A stretch of DNA of 64,000 nt from Bacteroides sp. OM05-12 (lineage in GTDB: Bacteria; Bacteroidota; Bacteroidia; Bacteroidales; Bacteroidaceae). The stretch is from the NCBI RefSeq assembly GCF_003438995.1, contig NZ_QSUN01000003.1, positions 227,507-291,506 of the forward strand. The letters run 5' to 3'. The position numbers were made by a program, and so were the translations under genes. How positions within the stretch are numbered: the stretch's first letter is position 1; each line of letters starts with the position of its first letter. The notes below the pieces were generated by a model. It was not told where the DNA came from. It made no database searches and saw only the letters and a list, made by a program, of their open reading frames with translations. This document shows positions 57,043 through 64,000 of this stretch, piece by piece.

Positions 57043-57296
57043 TGAATAAACGCTCAACTAAAATCCTTTATTGTCAACACGATAATAATCTCTTTGAAAA
57101 TTTATTTAGTCAACAATAAGTCAACACAAAACTTTCAATGCAAAACTAAATATATTTATTGATTTTATCAAGTTATTTTTTATCGAATTTAAGTACACTT
57201 TATCTGTTTCTTATGAAATTCGCTGAGATATTCCATAATTCTATTAATCATGAGTTTATGCAAAAAATATAGAATTTTATAATTCAAATATAACAC
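57043..57296. other. Left end of the island, noncoding
   Basis: AT-rich sequence between the tRNA fragment and higA. GTCAACACG and GTCAACAC motifs recur around 57075 and 57117 (GTCAACA at 57075, 57108 and 57119), which could be integrase arm-binding sites. No gene seen. Confidence 0.4.
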
Positions 57297-57662
57297 TTAT
57301 ACTCCTAATATAATATTAGCATCAATATTCAACTTTCTACTAATTTCCCGGGCCACTTTCAACGTTGGCTCACATTTACCTGAAATATAATCACTAAGCC
57401 GTGAAGGACTGACGCCGATCATTTTTGATAGAGATTTTTGATTAAGTCCCATTTCATACATACGGAGTTTAAGAACATCAACCAAGGTTGGTTCACCGAT
57501 TGCAAAGTGCTCATCCGAATAATCGGATACAAGATTGGAGATAAGCTCTAGCTCTATACTGTTCGGATCGTTTAAAGGAGTACCATCTTTCACTAAAGGG
57601 AGAAGTTCCTCTACTTTTTTTATTGCCCATTCATATTGGGCTTGATTCTCTATTTTTGTCAT
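57297..57662 (-). CDS. higA: HigA-type antitoxin
   Basis: A 121-residue protein from the ATG at 57662 (MTKIENQAQYEWAIKK). The C-terminal half is an XRE-type helix-turn-helix (LKLRMYEMGLNQKSLSKMIG, VSPSRLSDYISGKCEP) that should bind the operon's promoter; the N-terminal half contacts the toxin. It starts 4 nt after the toxin stop, in the toxin-first order typical of higBA. Confidence 0.88.
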   Translation of the reverse strand: MTKIENQAQYEWAIKKVEELLPLVKDGTPLNDPNSIELELISNLVSDYSDEHFAIGEPTLVDVLKLRMYEMGLNQKSLSKMIGVSPSRLSDYISGKCEPTLKVAREISRKLNIDANIILGV

Positions 57663-57666
57663 AACC

Positions 57667-57960
57667 TTAAATATTAACACAATCTATTTTATCATATTCT
57701 TTATGTGTACCGATAAAGCGGACATAAACAAATTTAATCGTAAACTTAATGACTACTACTAAACGATAGTTGTTTCCCCGAATATTAAAAACATAATGTT
57801 GATTACCTACATTATCCACACTATTAAATGTTTTCTTTATGTCAGCAAAGCAAGTCCATTTACTTTTCTTCACTATAGATACCCATTCCTGCAAAGCAAC
57901 TTTTGAATCGGGATTTTTTTCTGCATATTCTTTTAAAAACTGTTCGGTAAATATTCTCAT
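57667..57960 (-). CDS. higB: HigB-type mRNA interferase toxin
   Basis: A 97-residue RelE-superfamily toxin. The pattern LQEWVSIVKKSKWTCFADIKKTFNSVDNVGNQHYVFNIRGNNYRLVV is that of the HigB_toxin family, with basic residues and the late YVRFIGTHKEYDKI close to the ribosome-dependent RNase active site. It is co-transcribed with higA from a consensus promoter. It is the first gene inside the island and may stabilise it. Confidence 0.88.
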   Translation of the reverse strand: MRIFTEQFLKEYAEKNPDSKVALQEWVSIVKKSKWTCFADIKKTFNSVDNVGNQHYVFNIRGNNYRLVVVIKFTIKFVYVRFIGTHKEYDKIDCVNI

Positions 57961-57988
57961 TAATTACTGATTATTCATGATTGTGAGA

Positions 57989-58019
57989 CAAAGGTAAAAA
58001 TAAAATTTCAATTATCAAA
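57989..58019 (-). promoter_or_regulatory. higBA promoter
   Basis: On the minus strand TTTG (58019-58016), 19 nt, TACCTTTG (57996-57989): the same exact -33/-7 spacing as the ilv promoter. The start codon lies 28 nt downstream. Confidence 0.88.
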
Positions 58020-58400
58020 ATTATATTCTATATTTCAGTATTTTGTAACTATCCCTCTCCCAACCCTTCAAACTCTTATAAATGAGAAAGAAAAAATAGA
58101 TATAGAAGAAAGAATTAATATATAATAAATCGGTAGTCAATGCTAAAGACAAACATTACTATCGAAAGCATCCCTGTTTCAACACCGATTATGCAACATC
58201 GTCATAGTCACTGAAATGGGGATTTATCATATCTACTTTTCTTCTTATGCAAGGGAGCTTCGGCTCTCTTTTTTTATTCTTTTCTCTTTTTCTCCCTTTC
58301 CCTCTTCTTCCTTTTCCTTCCCCCGCTATTTCGTTTCAAAGCCTTATTAATGAGAAAAACAAACAATTAATTAACAATTAAAGAATAAGGAGAAATAACA
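58020..58400. other. Noncoding region with a possible micro-ORF and a terminator
   Basis: A 24-codon plus-strand frame (58140-58214, ending in HRHSH) precedes the terminator at 58252-58272 but has no other support. The rest, rich in T/C runs, shows nothing recognisable. Confidence 0.4.
58252..58275 (+). terminator. UUCG-tetraloop terminator
   Basis: AGGGAGC-TTCG-GCTCTCT (58252-58269, one wobble) followed by a run of T. The gene it serves is unclear; the near-identical design recurs at 60572-60594. Confidence 0.85.
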
Positions 58401-58553
58401 ATGAAAAAAGTAAAATTGATTATTGAAGTAGTAAAATTTATCGGGATGATGGCTCATTTATTAGAAGCCTTTGAGTACATCGAATCTTATATTAAAAGAA
58501 GAAAAGTTCAACAAAGAATCAATCCCGTAGGATTCAAAAAAGAAGAGAAATGA
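58401..58553 (+). CDS. 50-residue basic helical micro-protein
   Basis: A 50-residue frame with a strong Shine-Dalgarno (AAGGAG about 10 nt upstream), unusual in this phylum. The sequence MKKVKLIIEVVKFIGMMAHL is amphipathic and hydrophobic, and the second half is charged (IKRRKVQQRINPVGFKKEEK). No family recognised. Its stop codon overlaps the start of the next micro-ORF in ATGA, so the two are translationally coupled. Confidence 0.65.
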   Translation: MKKVKLIIEVVKFIGMMAHLLEAFEYIESYIKRRKVQQRINPVGFKKEEK

Positions 58554-58675
58554 ATTATACCAAGCTGGAAAGTATATTCATAGTAGTCTTAGAAATGGTA
58601 TTGGCAGTAGCGAAGAATACAAAGAAGCTACGTGGAATGCTAAAGAAAAAGAGTGCTAAAATTAAAACAGAGTAA
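58550..58675 (+). CDS. 41-residue micro-protein, coupled to the previous gene
   Basis: A 41-residue frame whose ATG overlaps the previous stop codon (ATGA). The N-terminal part is hydrophobic (LESIFIVVLEMVLAVAKN) and the C-terminal part is very basic (KKLRGMLKKKSAKIKTE). The pair resembles small membrane-active or element-encoded peptides, but I know no family. The DUF3871 gene begins 23 nt later, so all three may form one transcript. Confidence 0.65.
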   Translation: MNYTKLESIFIVVLEMVLAVAKNTKKLRGMLKKKSAKIKTE

Positions 58676-58698
58676 CAAACAATTAAATCAATAAAATT

Positions 58699-59721
58699 AT
58701 GAATGATTTAGTTATTATACCATCACATGACAGGATGGAAACATCAGTCGTAAATGATTGGAAACAAGACGTAGAAGATGCGGTTCTTATTATGGAACAG
58801 CCCAAGCGTTCACCATTCATAGAAGCGAACACAACAGAGGTGACATTAGATCACTTAAAAAATGAATGTATCATACCTACCTTCGCAAAAGACAACGAGG
58901 TCTGTATATCACATCAGAGTTTCATAGAATCAGTCTATGAAGCGACAAGGGATTTTTATCAAGGGGAAACAATCTGTACCCCAGAGATAAGAACCTCACA
59001 TATTGTCAAGGGAAGAATACCGGAAGCCATCAATAAAAGAGTGGATCAACTTTTGGAATCAGACAAGACAATGTATTATGAACGTATGATTTTCAATATA
59101 GAAGTCCCGAGTATCCGTCAGGACATAAATGGGAATCAACTGAGCTTATCCGTTACAGGCTGTAAAAGCTATGCGAGGGATAATTTAAGCGGGAAGTTAA
59201 CGGCACAGAAATTCAGTATTGCCGTTGGATTCCTGAATCAGGCTTGTACTAACCAATGTCTATCCACAGACGGGTACAAAGAAGAAGTAAGGGCGACAAG
59301 TTCAAGGGATTTATATCAATTCACATTGGACTTGTTTAGTCAATACAATGTAGCAAAACATATTCACCTGATGCAATCTTTAGGGGATACAATACTAAGT
59401 GAACACCAATTCTGCCAAATCTTAGGAAGAATGAGACTGTATAACTATTTACCCCAATACCAACAGAGGGAATTACCACGATTACTCATCACTGACAGCC
59501 AGATTAATAATGTGGCAAAGCAGTATATATATGACGACAACTTTGCCGGAATGAACGGAGAAATCAATATGTGGAAATTCTATAACCTGATAACGGGGGC
59601 AAACAAGAATAGTTATCTTGATACATTTCTAGGGCGTAGCGTAAATGCGACAGAAGTATCATTGGGATTAACGAAAGCATTGAACCATAAGGATGAAGCG
59701 TATTCATGGTTTATAGAATGA
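58699..59721 (+). CDS. DUF3871 family protein
   Basis: A 340-residue protein of the DUF3871 family, found on Bacteroidales mobile elements. The opening MNDLVIIPSH, the TPEIRTSHIVKGRIPEAINK segment and the SLSVTGCKSYARDNLSGK segment with the following QKFSIAVGFLNQAC are the family's pattern. No catalytic motif is evident. It resembles phage-derived replication or recombination accessory proteins in distribution only. Function unknown. Confidence 0.8.
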   Translation: MNDLVIIPSHDRMETSVVNDWKQDVEDAVLIMEQPKRSPFIEANTTEVTLDHLKNECIIPTFAKDNEVCISHQSFIESVYEATRDFYQGETICTPEIRTSHIVKGRIPEAINKRVDQLLESDKTMYYERMIFNIEVPSIRQDINGNQLSLSVTGCKSYARDNLSGKLTAQKFSIAVGFLNQACTNQCLSTDGYKEEVRATSSRDLYQFTLDLFSQYNVAKHIHLMQSLGDTILSEHQFCQILGRMRLYNYLPQYQQRELPRLLITDSQINNVAKQYIYDDNFAGMNGEINMWKFYNLITGANKNSYLDTFLGRSVNATEVSLGLTKALNHKDEAYSWFIE

Positions 59722-59877
59722 CCTGAAAGAATATGGTTTGTATTATCCGAAGAGGGTATCACTAATAAAACGGTGGTATCCTCTTTTTTTGTGTTCAAAA
59801 GGATGATGTGTTCAAATAAATCTGCAAAAGTTGTTTGGATACGCCTTTCTATGTCATCAATTTAATCAAAGAATAAT

Positions 59878-60531
59878 ATGAAAGAAAATAAAATCAAGAC
59901 GGCAGTCACTTATGCCCGTGTATCGTCACAAAACGACAGACAGGACACAGGGCGGCAAATAGAGGACTTGAAGAAATATGCCAAGTCACAGGATATGGAA
60001 ATCGTGAATATCTACGAGGAGCATATATCAGGTACAAAGAAAATTGAGGAAAGACAGATTTTGGGAGAATGTCTGGAATATTGCAAAAGGGAGTCTGTGA
60101 ATTTCCTGCTTTTATCGGAACTGAGCAGATTGGGCAGATCCACCCTGCAAGTTCTAAGGTCTTTGGAGATTCTGCATGAAGCGAAGGTATCCGTATATAT
60201 ACAGAACTTGGGACTATATACATTACAACCGAATGGTGAAGTGAATCCGATTGCTTCCATCATGGTAACGGTATTGGCTGAAATGGCAAATATAGAACGA
60301 AGTAATATCCAATACCGCTTGAACAGTGGCAGGGCTAACTATATCGCCAAAGGTGGCAGGCTTGGAAGAAGAACAGGCAGTATCAAGACGGAAGAAAAGA
60401 AGAAGGAGGAGTACAAAGAAACGATTCTTCTGTTAAGAAAGGGATATAGTGTCAGGAATATAGCCAAGCTGCAAAATATCGGTATCTCAACAGTGCAACG
60501 GATAAAAAAGCAATTTATAAATGAAAAATAG
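59878..60531 (+). CDS. Serine recombinase (resolvase/invertase)
   Basis: A 217-residue serine recombinase. The catalytic serine is in TYARVSSQNDRQDTGRQIEDL (S16 or S17); conserved arginines lie in LLLSELSRLGRSTLQVLRSLE. The dimerising E helix follows (MVTVLAEMANIERSN), and a C-terminal helix-turn-helix (YSVRNIAKLQNIGISTVQRI) binds the site. The length is that of invertases and resolvases. A 135-bp segment with inverted ends lies directly downstream, a possible substrate. Confidence 0.92.
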   Translation: MKENKIKTAVTYARVSSQNDRQDTGRQIEDLKKYAKSQDMEIVNIYEEHISGTKKIEERQILGECLEYCKRESVNFLLLSELSRLGRSTLQVLRSLEILHEAKVSVYIQNLGLYTLQPNGEVNPIASIMVTVLAEMANIERSNIQYRLNSGRANYIAKGGRLGRRTGSIKTEEKKKEEYKETILLLRKGYSVRNIAKLQNIGISTVQRIKKQFINEK

Positions 60532-60571
60532 GATGACCGGATGCTGACAGGGATACCTATATCAAAAATAA

Positions 60572-60594
60572 AGGGAACTTCGGTTCTCTTTTTT
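60572..60594 (+). terminator. UUCG-tetraloop terminator after the recombinase
   Basis: AGGGAAC-TTCG-GTTCTCT (60572-60589, one wobble) followed by T6. Same design as the terminator at 58252. Confidence 0.88.
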
Positions 60595-60660
60595 ATTTTT
60601 ATTACGGCTGGGAACGGGGAAAAGCCTTACATTTGAAGAAAGAAAAAAATAATACTCATA

Positions 60661-60795
60661 GTGAGTGCCTATTTGGAAAAACAGTTTATCTTTGTAAGGT
60701 CAGATGAAAATCCGACAGACATAGGAAGTGTTTTTGGTTCTACTACTTAAACTACCACAATTAAGAAGCAAAGAGAACATCCAAAAGGCACTCAC
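60661..60795. repeat. Candidate invertible promoter segment
   Basis: GTGAGTGCCTATTTGGA (60661-60677) is an inverted copy, with one extra base, of TCCAAAAGGCACTCAC (60780-60795); ten outer bases match perfectly. Between them is a plus-strand -7 element TATCTTTG (60687-60694). Short inverted repeats around a promoter, beside a serine recombinase, are the hallmark of Bacteroides invertible promoters, although no clear -33 was found. Confidence 0.5.
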
Positions 60796-60862
60796 TTTTT
60801 TTGTTTCTGTATATGCCCGAAGTATATGCAGCATTGGCTGTTTATATATGACATATCGAAAT

Positions 60863-60973
60863 GGGAGGTGATGTTTTGGTTGAATCTTTGCAGGGTGTGG
60901 TAGCCCTAAGTAGTATTTGACCGGATACAAAGCCTCCCTTTTTATGTTTATGCCTGAAGTTAATCCGGAGGGC
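60863..60973 (+). ncRNA. Possible regulatory RNA with competing stems
   Basis: GGGAGG (60863-60868) can pair with CCTCCC (60933-60938), which is followed by T5 and would act as a terminator. CCTCC can instead pair with GGAGG (60967-60971). The motif ATGCCYGAAGT occurs at 60813 and 60950. A promoter element lies upstream at 60687. Low support without expression data. Confidence 0.35.
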
Positions 60974-61454
60974 TTATAAAAGGCTGATAATATGATTTAA
61001 ATTAAAAAAGTAGAAAAAGTAGTTATTATTATCTCCTGTGGAAATACACGGGATAGCTTTATTAGTATTACCTTTGAAGAAATAATATTCTCATAGAGCA
61101 TTAGTTGTAAAATAAAAATGCTACATTTGCAGAAGTCTAACAAATAGTTAGATACTTGAAAGCATTTTTGTGATATGTCCGAATCTTAAATTCGCCAAAT
61201 TTATATTAGGAGGACAGAAGCAACTAATGCTCATTCTATTTTTGTATGTTCGGTCAGCCAACACTGTACCCTTACATATCGAAATCGGCATGAGAATATT
61301 GTTTCTTCTTTGTTCATTCCTAGAGGCGTTTGGCGATGCCTGAGATTCGTGAACATGGGCAAACAAGTCTCGTGCCTTTCTTGTATAAAGTCATTAATGT
61401 TAAATACACAAACGGCTGACTTTGGAGACTTATAGGCGTATAGGAGAATGAAGT
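60974..61454. other. Noncoding stretch upstream of the EcsC-like gene
   Basis: Nested inverted repeats AAAAATGCT/AGCATTTTT (61114-61122, 61161-61169) and TCTAAC/GTTAGA (61136-61152) surround a -7 element TACATTTG (61122-61129). A 38-codon frame (61227-61343) follows an AGGAGG 13 nt upstream but has no recognisable product. AGGAG (61442-61446) is a good ribosome-binding site for the next gene. Confidence 0.45.
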
Positions 61455-62177
61455 ATGGAAGCAGTAGATGTATGGAACAAAGCCCTACAGGGAGCTATGG
61501 CTCTGCCTTTTGTTAAAGTTAACAGAGAAGAGTTTATAAGGAAAGAACTTTTCCATTATTGTACACCGGAAGAAATAGAAAAAGCAATTTCTTGTTCCCC
61601 AACCGATGTACTAAACAAAAAACAAATCGGTAAGATAGCAAACGGTTGTATCAGTTATCATACAACTTTAGTGTGTGCTACTTCCGGTTTGGCTGGTCTT
61701 CCGGGTGGATGGGCTATAGCAGGAACTATTCCGGCTGATATCGCTCAATTTTATGCTCATGTGTTTGCTTTAGCTCAAAAATTACTTTATTTATATGGTT
61801 GGCCTGATTTTACAGACAAAGGTGGAAAGCTGGATGATGCAATGGCACAAATACTTACGATATTCACGGGAGTAATGATGGGCTCTACGGAAGCAATAGC
61901 AGCAACCAATATGTTAGCCAGATCAGTAGCGGAACAAACAGCCAAAAGACTTGCCAAATTACCATTGACGAGATATGCAATTTATAATGTAGCCAAACAG
62001 GTAGGCAAGTGGATTGGCATAAAACTAACAAGAGAAAGTTTCGCTAAATCAGTAGGGAAAGTAATTCCTTTGGTGGGTGCTCCTATTTCAGCCGGACTCA
62101 CTTATTGGACTTTTAAACCTATGGCTACAAAACTGAAAAGACATCTGGACAAACAATTGGAAGACAAAGATAAATAA
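61455..62177 (+). CDS. EcsC-like protein
   Basis: A 240-residue protein with an EcsC-like core: SYHTTLVCATSGLAGLPGGW, then AIAGTIPADIAQFYAHVFAL and YLYGWPDF. These are hydrophobic helices likely to contact the membrane. The C-terminal part has more amphipathic helices and ends very basic/acidic (KRHLDKQLEDKDK). EcsC is of unknown biochemical role. A strong AGGAG site lies 8 nt before the start. The BspA-type gene begins 12-18 nt after its stop, so they form an operon. Confidence 0.6.
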   Translation: MEAVDVWNKALQGAMALPFVKVNREEFIRKELFHYCTPEEIEKAISCSPTDVLNKKQIGKIANGCISYHTTLVCATSGLAGLPGGWAIAGTIPADIAQFYAHVFALAQKLLYLYGWPDFTDKGGKLDDAMAQILTIFTGVMMGSTEAIAATNMLARSVAEQTAKRLAKLPLTRYAIYNVAKQVGKWIGIKLTRESFAKSVGKVIPLVGAPISAGLTYWTFKPMATKLKRHLDKQLEDKDK

Positions 62178-62195
62178 TCATATAAAATAATGCTT

Positions 62196-64000
62196 ATGAA
62201 AAAGATATGCTTTTTATTTTTGATGCTGTTGAATATGTTGTCGGTATCAGCGTATGATTTTAGTGCAGAAAATGATGATGGGGTTACAATCTACTATAAT
62301 ACAATTGATGATAATAGTGTGGAGGTAACTAGAAATAATAACTCCTATTCCGGTTCTGTAGTTATACCTTCCGTAGTTATTTATAATGGTAAAAATTACA
62401 ATGTTACTTCGATTGGTTATTCTGCTTTCTCCGGTTATAGTGATCTAACCTCAGTAACTATACCAGAGAGTGTGACTTCGATTGGAGATTGGGCTTTCTC
62501 CGCTTGTAGTAGTTTAACAGAGATAACCATACCGGAAAGTGTTACTTCGATTGGGAGGAGTGCTTTCGAGAATTGTAGTAGTTTAACCTCAATAATCATA
62601 CCGGAGAGTGTAACTGCGATTGGTGAACAGGCTTTCTATAATACAGCGTGGTTTAACAATCAATCTAAAGGCATTGTCTATATTAATTCTGTATTGTATA
62701 AATATAAAGGAAATATGCCGGGAAACACCCATATCGTAATAAAAGATGGAATTAAATCTATTAGCAATTCTGCTTTCTATGGTTGTAGTAGCTTAACCTC
62801 AGTAATTATACCGGAGAGTGTTACAGAAATTGGTCGTTATGCTTTCTCCGGTTGTAGTGATCTAACCTCAATAACTATACCGGAAAGTGTGACTGTGATC
62901 GGAGATTATGCTTTCTCCAGTTGTAGTAGCTTAACTGAAATGATATATAATGCAGAAAATTGTAAGACATTAGATACTTATTGGTTAGAAAATGTAGCAC
63001 TTCAGAAATTAACAATAGGAACAACTGTGAAATCAATTCCTAATAATGCTTTCCGAAATTGTAGTAGCTTAACTTCAATAACCATACCAGAGAGCATTAC
63101 AGAGATTGGAAGGAGTGCTTTCGAGAATTGTAGTAGTTTAACTGAGATAACCATACCAGAGAGTGTAACTGCGATTGGTGAACAGGCTTTCTATAATACA
63201 GCGTGGTTTAACAATCAATCTGAAGGCATTGTCTATATTAATTCTGCATTATATACATATAAAGGAAATATGCAGGAAAATACACATATTGTTATAAAGG
63301 ATGGGACTAAATTTATTTGTAATGGTGCTTTCCGAAATTGTAGTAGCTTAACCTCAGTAATTATACCAGGAAGTATTACTTCGATTGGGGATTATGCTTT
63401 CTCCGGTTGTAGTAGCTTAACTGAAATGATATATAATGCTGAAAAATGTGAAACATTAGGTACTTATTGGTTAGAAAATGTAGCACTTCAGAAATTAACA
63501 ATAGGAACAACTGTGAAATCAATTCCTAATAATGCTTTCCGAAATTGTAGTAGCTTAACTTCAATAACCATACCAGAGAGCATTACAGAGATTGGAAGGA
63601 GTGCTTTCGAGAATTGTAGTAGTTTAACTGAGATAACCATACCAGAGAGTGTTACAGAGATTGGGAGGAGTGCTTTCCGAAATTGTAGTAGCTTAACTTC
63701 AATAACCATACCGGAGAGTGTTACTTCGATTGGTCTTTTTGCTTTTCGGGGTTGTAGTAGCTTAACTGAAATGATATATAATGCAGAAAAATGTGAAACA
63801 TTAGATTATAATTGGTTAGAAAATGTAGCACTTCAGAAATTAACAATAGGAACAACTGTGAAATCAATTCCTAATTCTGCTTTCTCTAGTTGTAGTAGCT
63901 TAACTTCAATAACCATAGCAAGAAGTGTGACTGCGATTGGGGATTATGCTTTCTCCGGTTGTAGTAGTTTAAAATCAATAACCATACCGGAGAGTGTTAC
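62196..64000 (+). CDS. BspA-type leucine-rich-repeat surface protein, partial
   Basis: The frame opens at 62196 (an ATG at 62190 is the alternative) and is still open at the right edge, 601 codons visible. A signal peptide (MKKICFLFLMLLNMLSVSA) is followed by an N-terminal beta segment and then many 23-residue LRR_5 repeats of the form SLTSITIPESVTSIGDYAFS-x-CS. Irregular units (NTAWFNNQSKGIVYINS; MIYNAE-x-C-x-TL...WLENVALQKLTIG) recur at intervals. BspA-like proteins bind host proteins and other bacteria. The DNA repeats are very recent: one stretch of 192 bp is identical at two places. Confidence 0.9.
   Translation, partial: MKKICFLFLMLLNMLSVSAYDFSAENDDGVTIYYNTIDDNSVEVTRNNNSYSGSVVIPSVVIYNGKNYNVTSIGYSAFSGYSDLTSVTIPESVTSIGDWAFSACSSLTEITIPESVTSIGRSAFENCSSLTSIIIPESVTAIGEQAFYNTAWFNNQSKGIVYINSVLYKYKGNMPGNTHIVIKDGIKSISNSAFYGCSSLTSVIIPESVTEIGRYAFSGCSDLTSITIPESVTVIGDYAFSSCSSLTEMIYNAENCKTLDTYWLENVALQKLTIGTTVKSIPNNAFRNCSSLTSITIPESITEIGRSAFENCSSLTEITIPESVTAIGEQAFYNTAWFNNQSEGIVYINSALYTYKGNMQENTHIVIKDGTKFICNGAFRNCSSLTSVIIPGSITSIGDYAFSGCSSLTEMIYNAEKCETLGTYWLENVALQKLTIGTTVKSIPNNAFRNCSSLTSITIPESITEIGRSAFENCSSLTEITIPESVTEIGRSAFRNCSSLTSITIPESVTSIGLFAFRGCSSLTEMIYNAEKCETLDYNWLENVALQKLTIGTTVKSIPNSAFSSCSSLTSITIARSVTAIGDYAFSGCSSLKSITIPESV
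62975..63652 (+). repeat. 192-bp exact direct duplication inside the BspA gene
   Basis: 62975-63166 and 63461-63652 are identical, 486 bp apart (162 codons, in frame). A third partial copy starts near 63810, and a separate ~70-bp near-identical pair lies near 62620 and 63175. Confidence 0.93.

Noticed and set aside
57001..57047. Complete tRNA gene, or a tRNA-Leu(CAA) fragment
   Set aside because: There is no D-arm or 5' acceptor strand. Reading the loop as TTCAAGA would require a poor class II variable arm; the CCG loop with variable AGGTC fits better.
58140..58214. 24-codon frame before the terminator at 58252
   Set aside because: No ribosome-binding site, family or coupling; left as a note only.
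60661..60795. Long-range terminator hairpin instead of an invertible segment
   Set aside because: Kept as an alternative: the left arm lies upstream of the promoter inside, so that promoter's transcript would not contain both arms.
61227..61343. 38-codon frame after AGGAGG
   Set aside because: Spacing of 13 nt is long and the product resembles nothing; kept out of the gene list.

Overview
The window looks like the chromosome of a gut Bacteroidales bacterium, most likely Bacteroides or a close relative. Pointers are: many promoters with the Bacteroidetes -7 element TAnnTTTG, few Shine-Dalgarno sequences, lipoproteins and PCMD/calycin surface proteins of families typical of this group, AraC and membrane-bound TPR-HTH regulators, a GH30/GH3 glycan pair, a BspA-type leucine-rich-repeat protein and a DUF3871 gene. 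I cannot fix the species.

Layout, left to right. 1-1509: an ABC-type ATPase gene and a DUF4435 gene on the minus strand, a PARIS-like pair cut by the left edge. 1826-5671: a short AraC-type regulator and a 1103-residue coiled-coil surface lipoprotein, closed by tandem hairpins. 5932-12767: EamA transporter, SF1 helicase, MscS-type channel, amidase and an OmpA-family protein. 12774-12899: six 16-bp near-palindromes with an exact 22-bp period. 12928-18921: GH30, GH3 and a membrane-bound TPR/HTH regulator. 19177-25314: the branched-chain amino acid operon ilvD-ilvB-ilvN-thioesterase-ilvC, preceded by a consensus promoter, a 24-residue Ile/Leu/Val-rich leader peptide and a complete terminator/antiterminator pair. 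25512-30257: C-S lyase, SlyD-like isomerase, UPF0597 protein and an AlbA/Schlafen-type regulator.

30404-42114 is a cluster of secreted PCMD and calycin-like proteins with T9SS-like C-termini, an outer-membrane barrel and a 50-residue peptide. It is interrupted by a two-gene HU-like/primase-helicase islet with a structured leader. 42285-50320 is housekeeping: an AraC regulator with a 21-bp tandem repeat upstream, aroC, an M20 peptidase, a repeat-rich spacer, then lysS-gpsA-pgi. 50423-56866 holds a 1052-residue secreted protein divergent from a TPR-HTH sensor, a lipoprotein and a HAD phosphatase.

From 56998 rightward the window enters an accessory island. The boundary is a 45-nt duplicate of the 3' part of a tRNA, best read as tRNA-Arg(CCG), next to the terminator expected for that tRNA. 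The island carries a HigBA toxin-antitoxin pair, two translationally coupled micro-ORFs, DUF3871, a serine recombinase followed by a 135-bp segment with inverted ends and a promoter element inside (candidate invertible promoter), an EcsC-like gene, and a BspA-type repeat protein that runs off the right edge and contains a 192-bp exact internal duplication. The island's other end, where an intact tRNA-Arg and possibly a tyrosine integrase are expected, lies outside the window.
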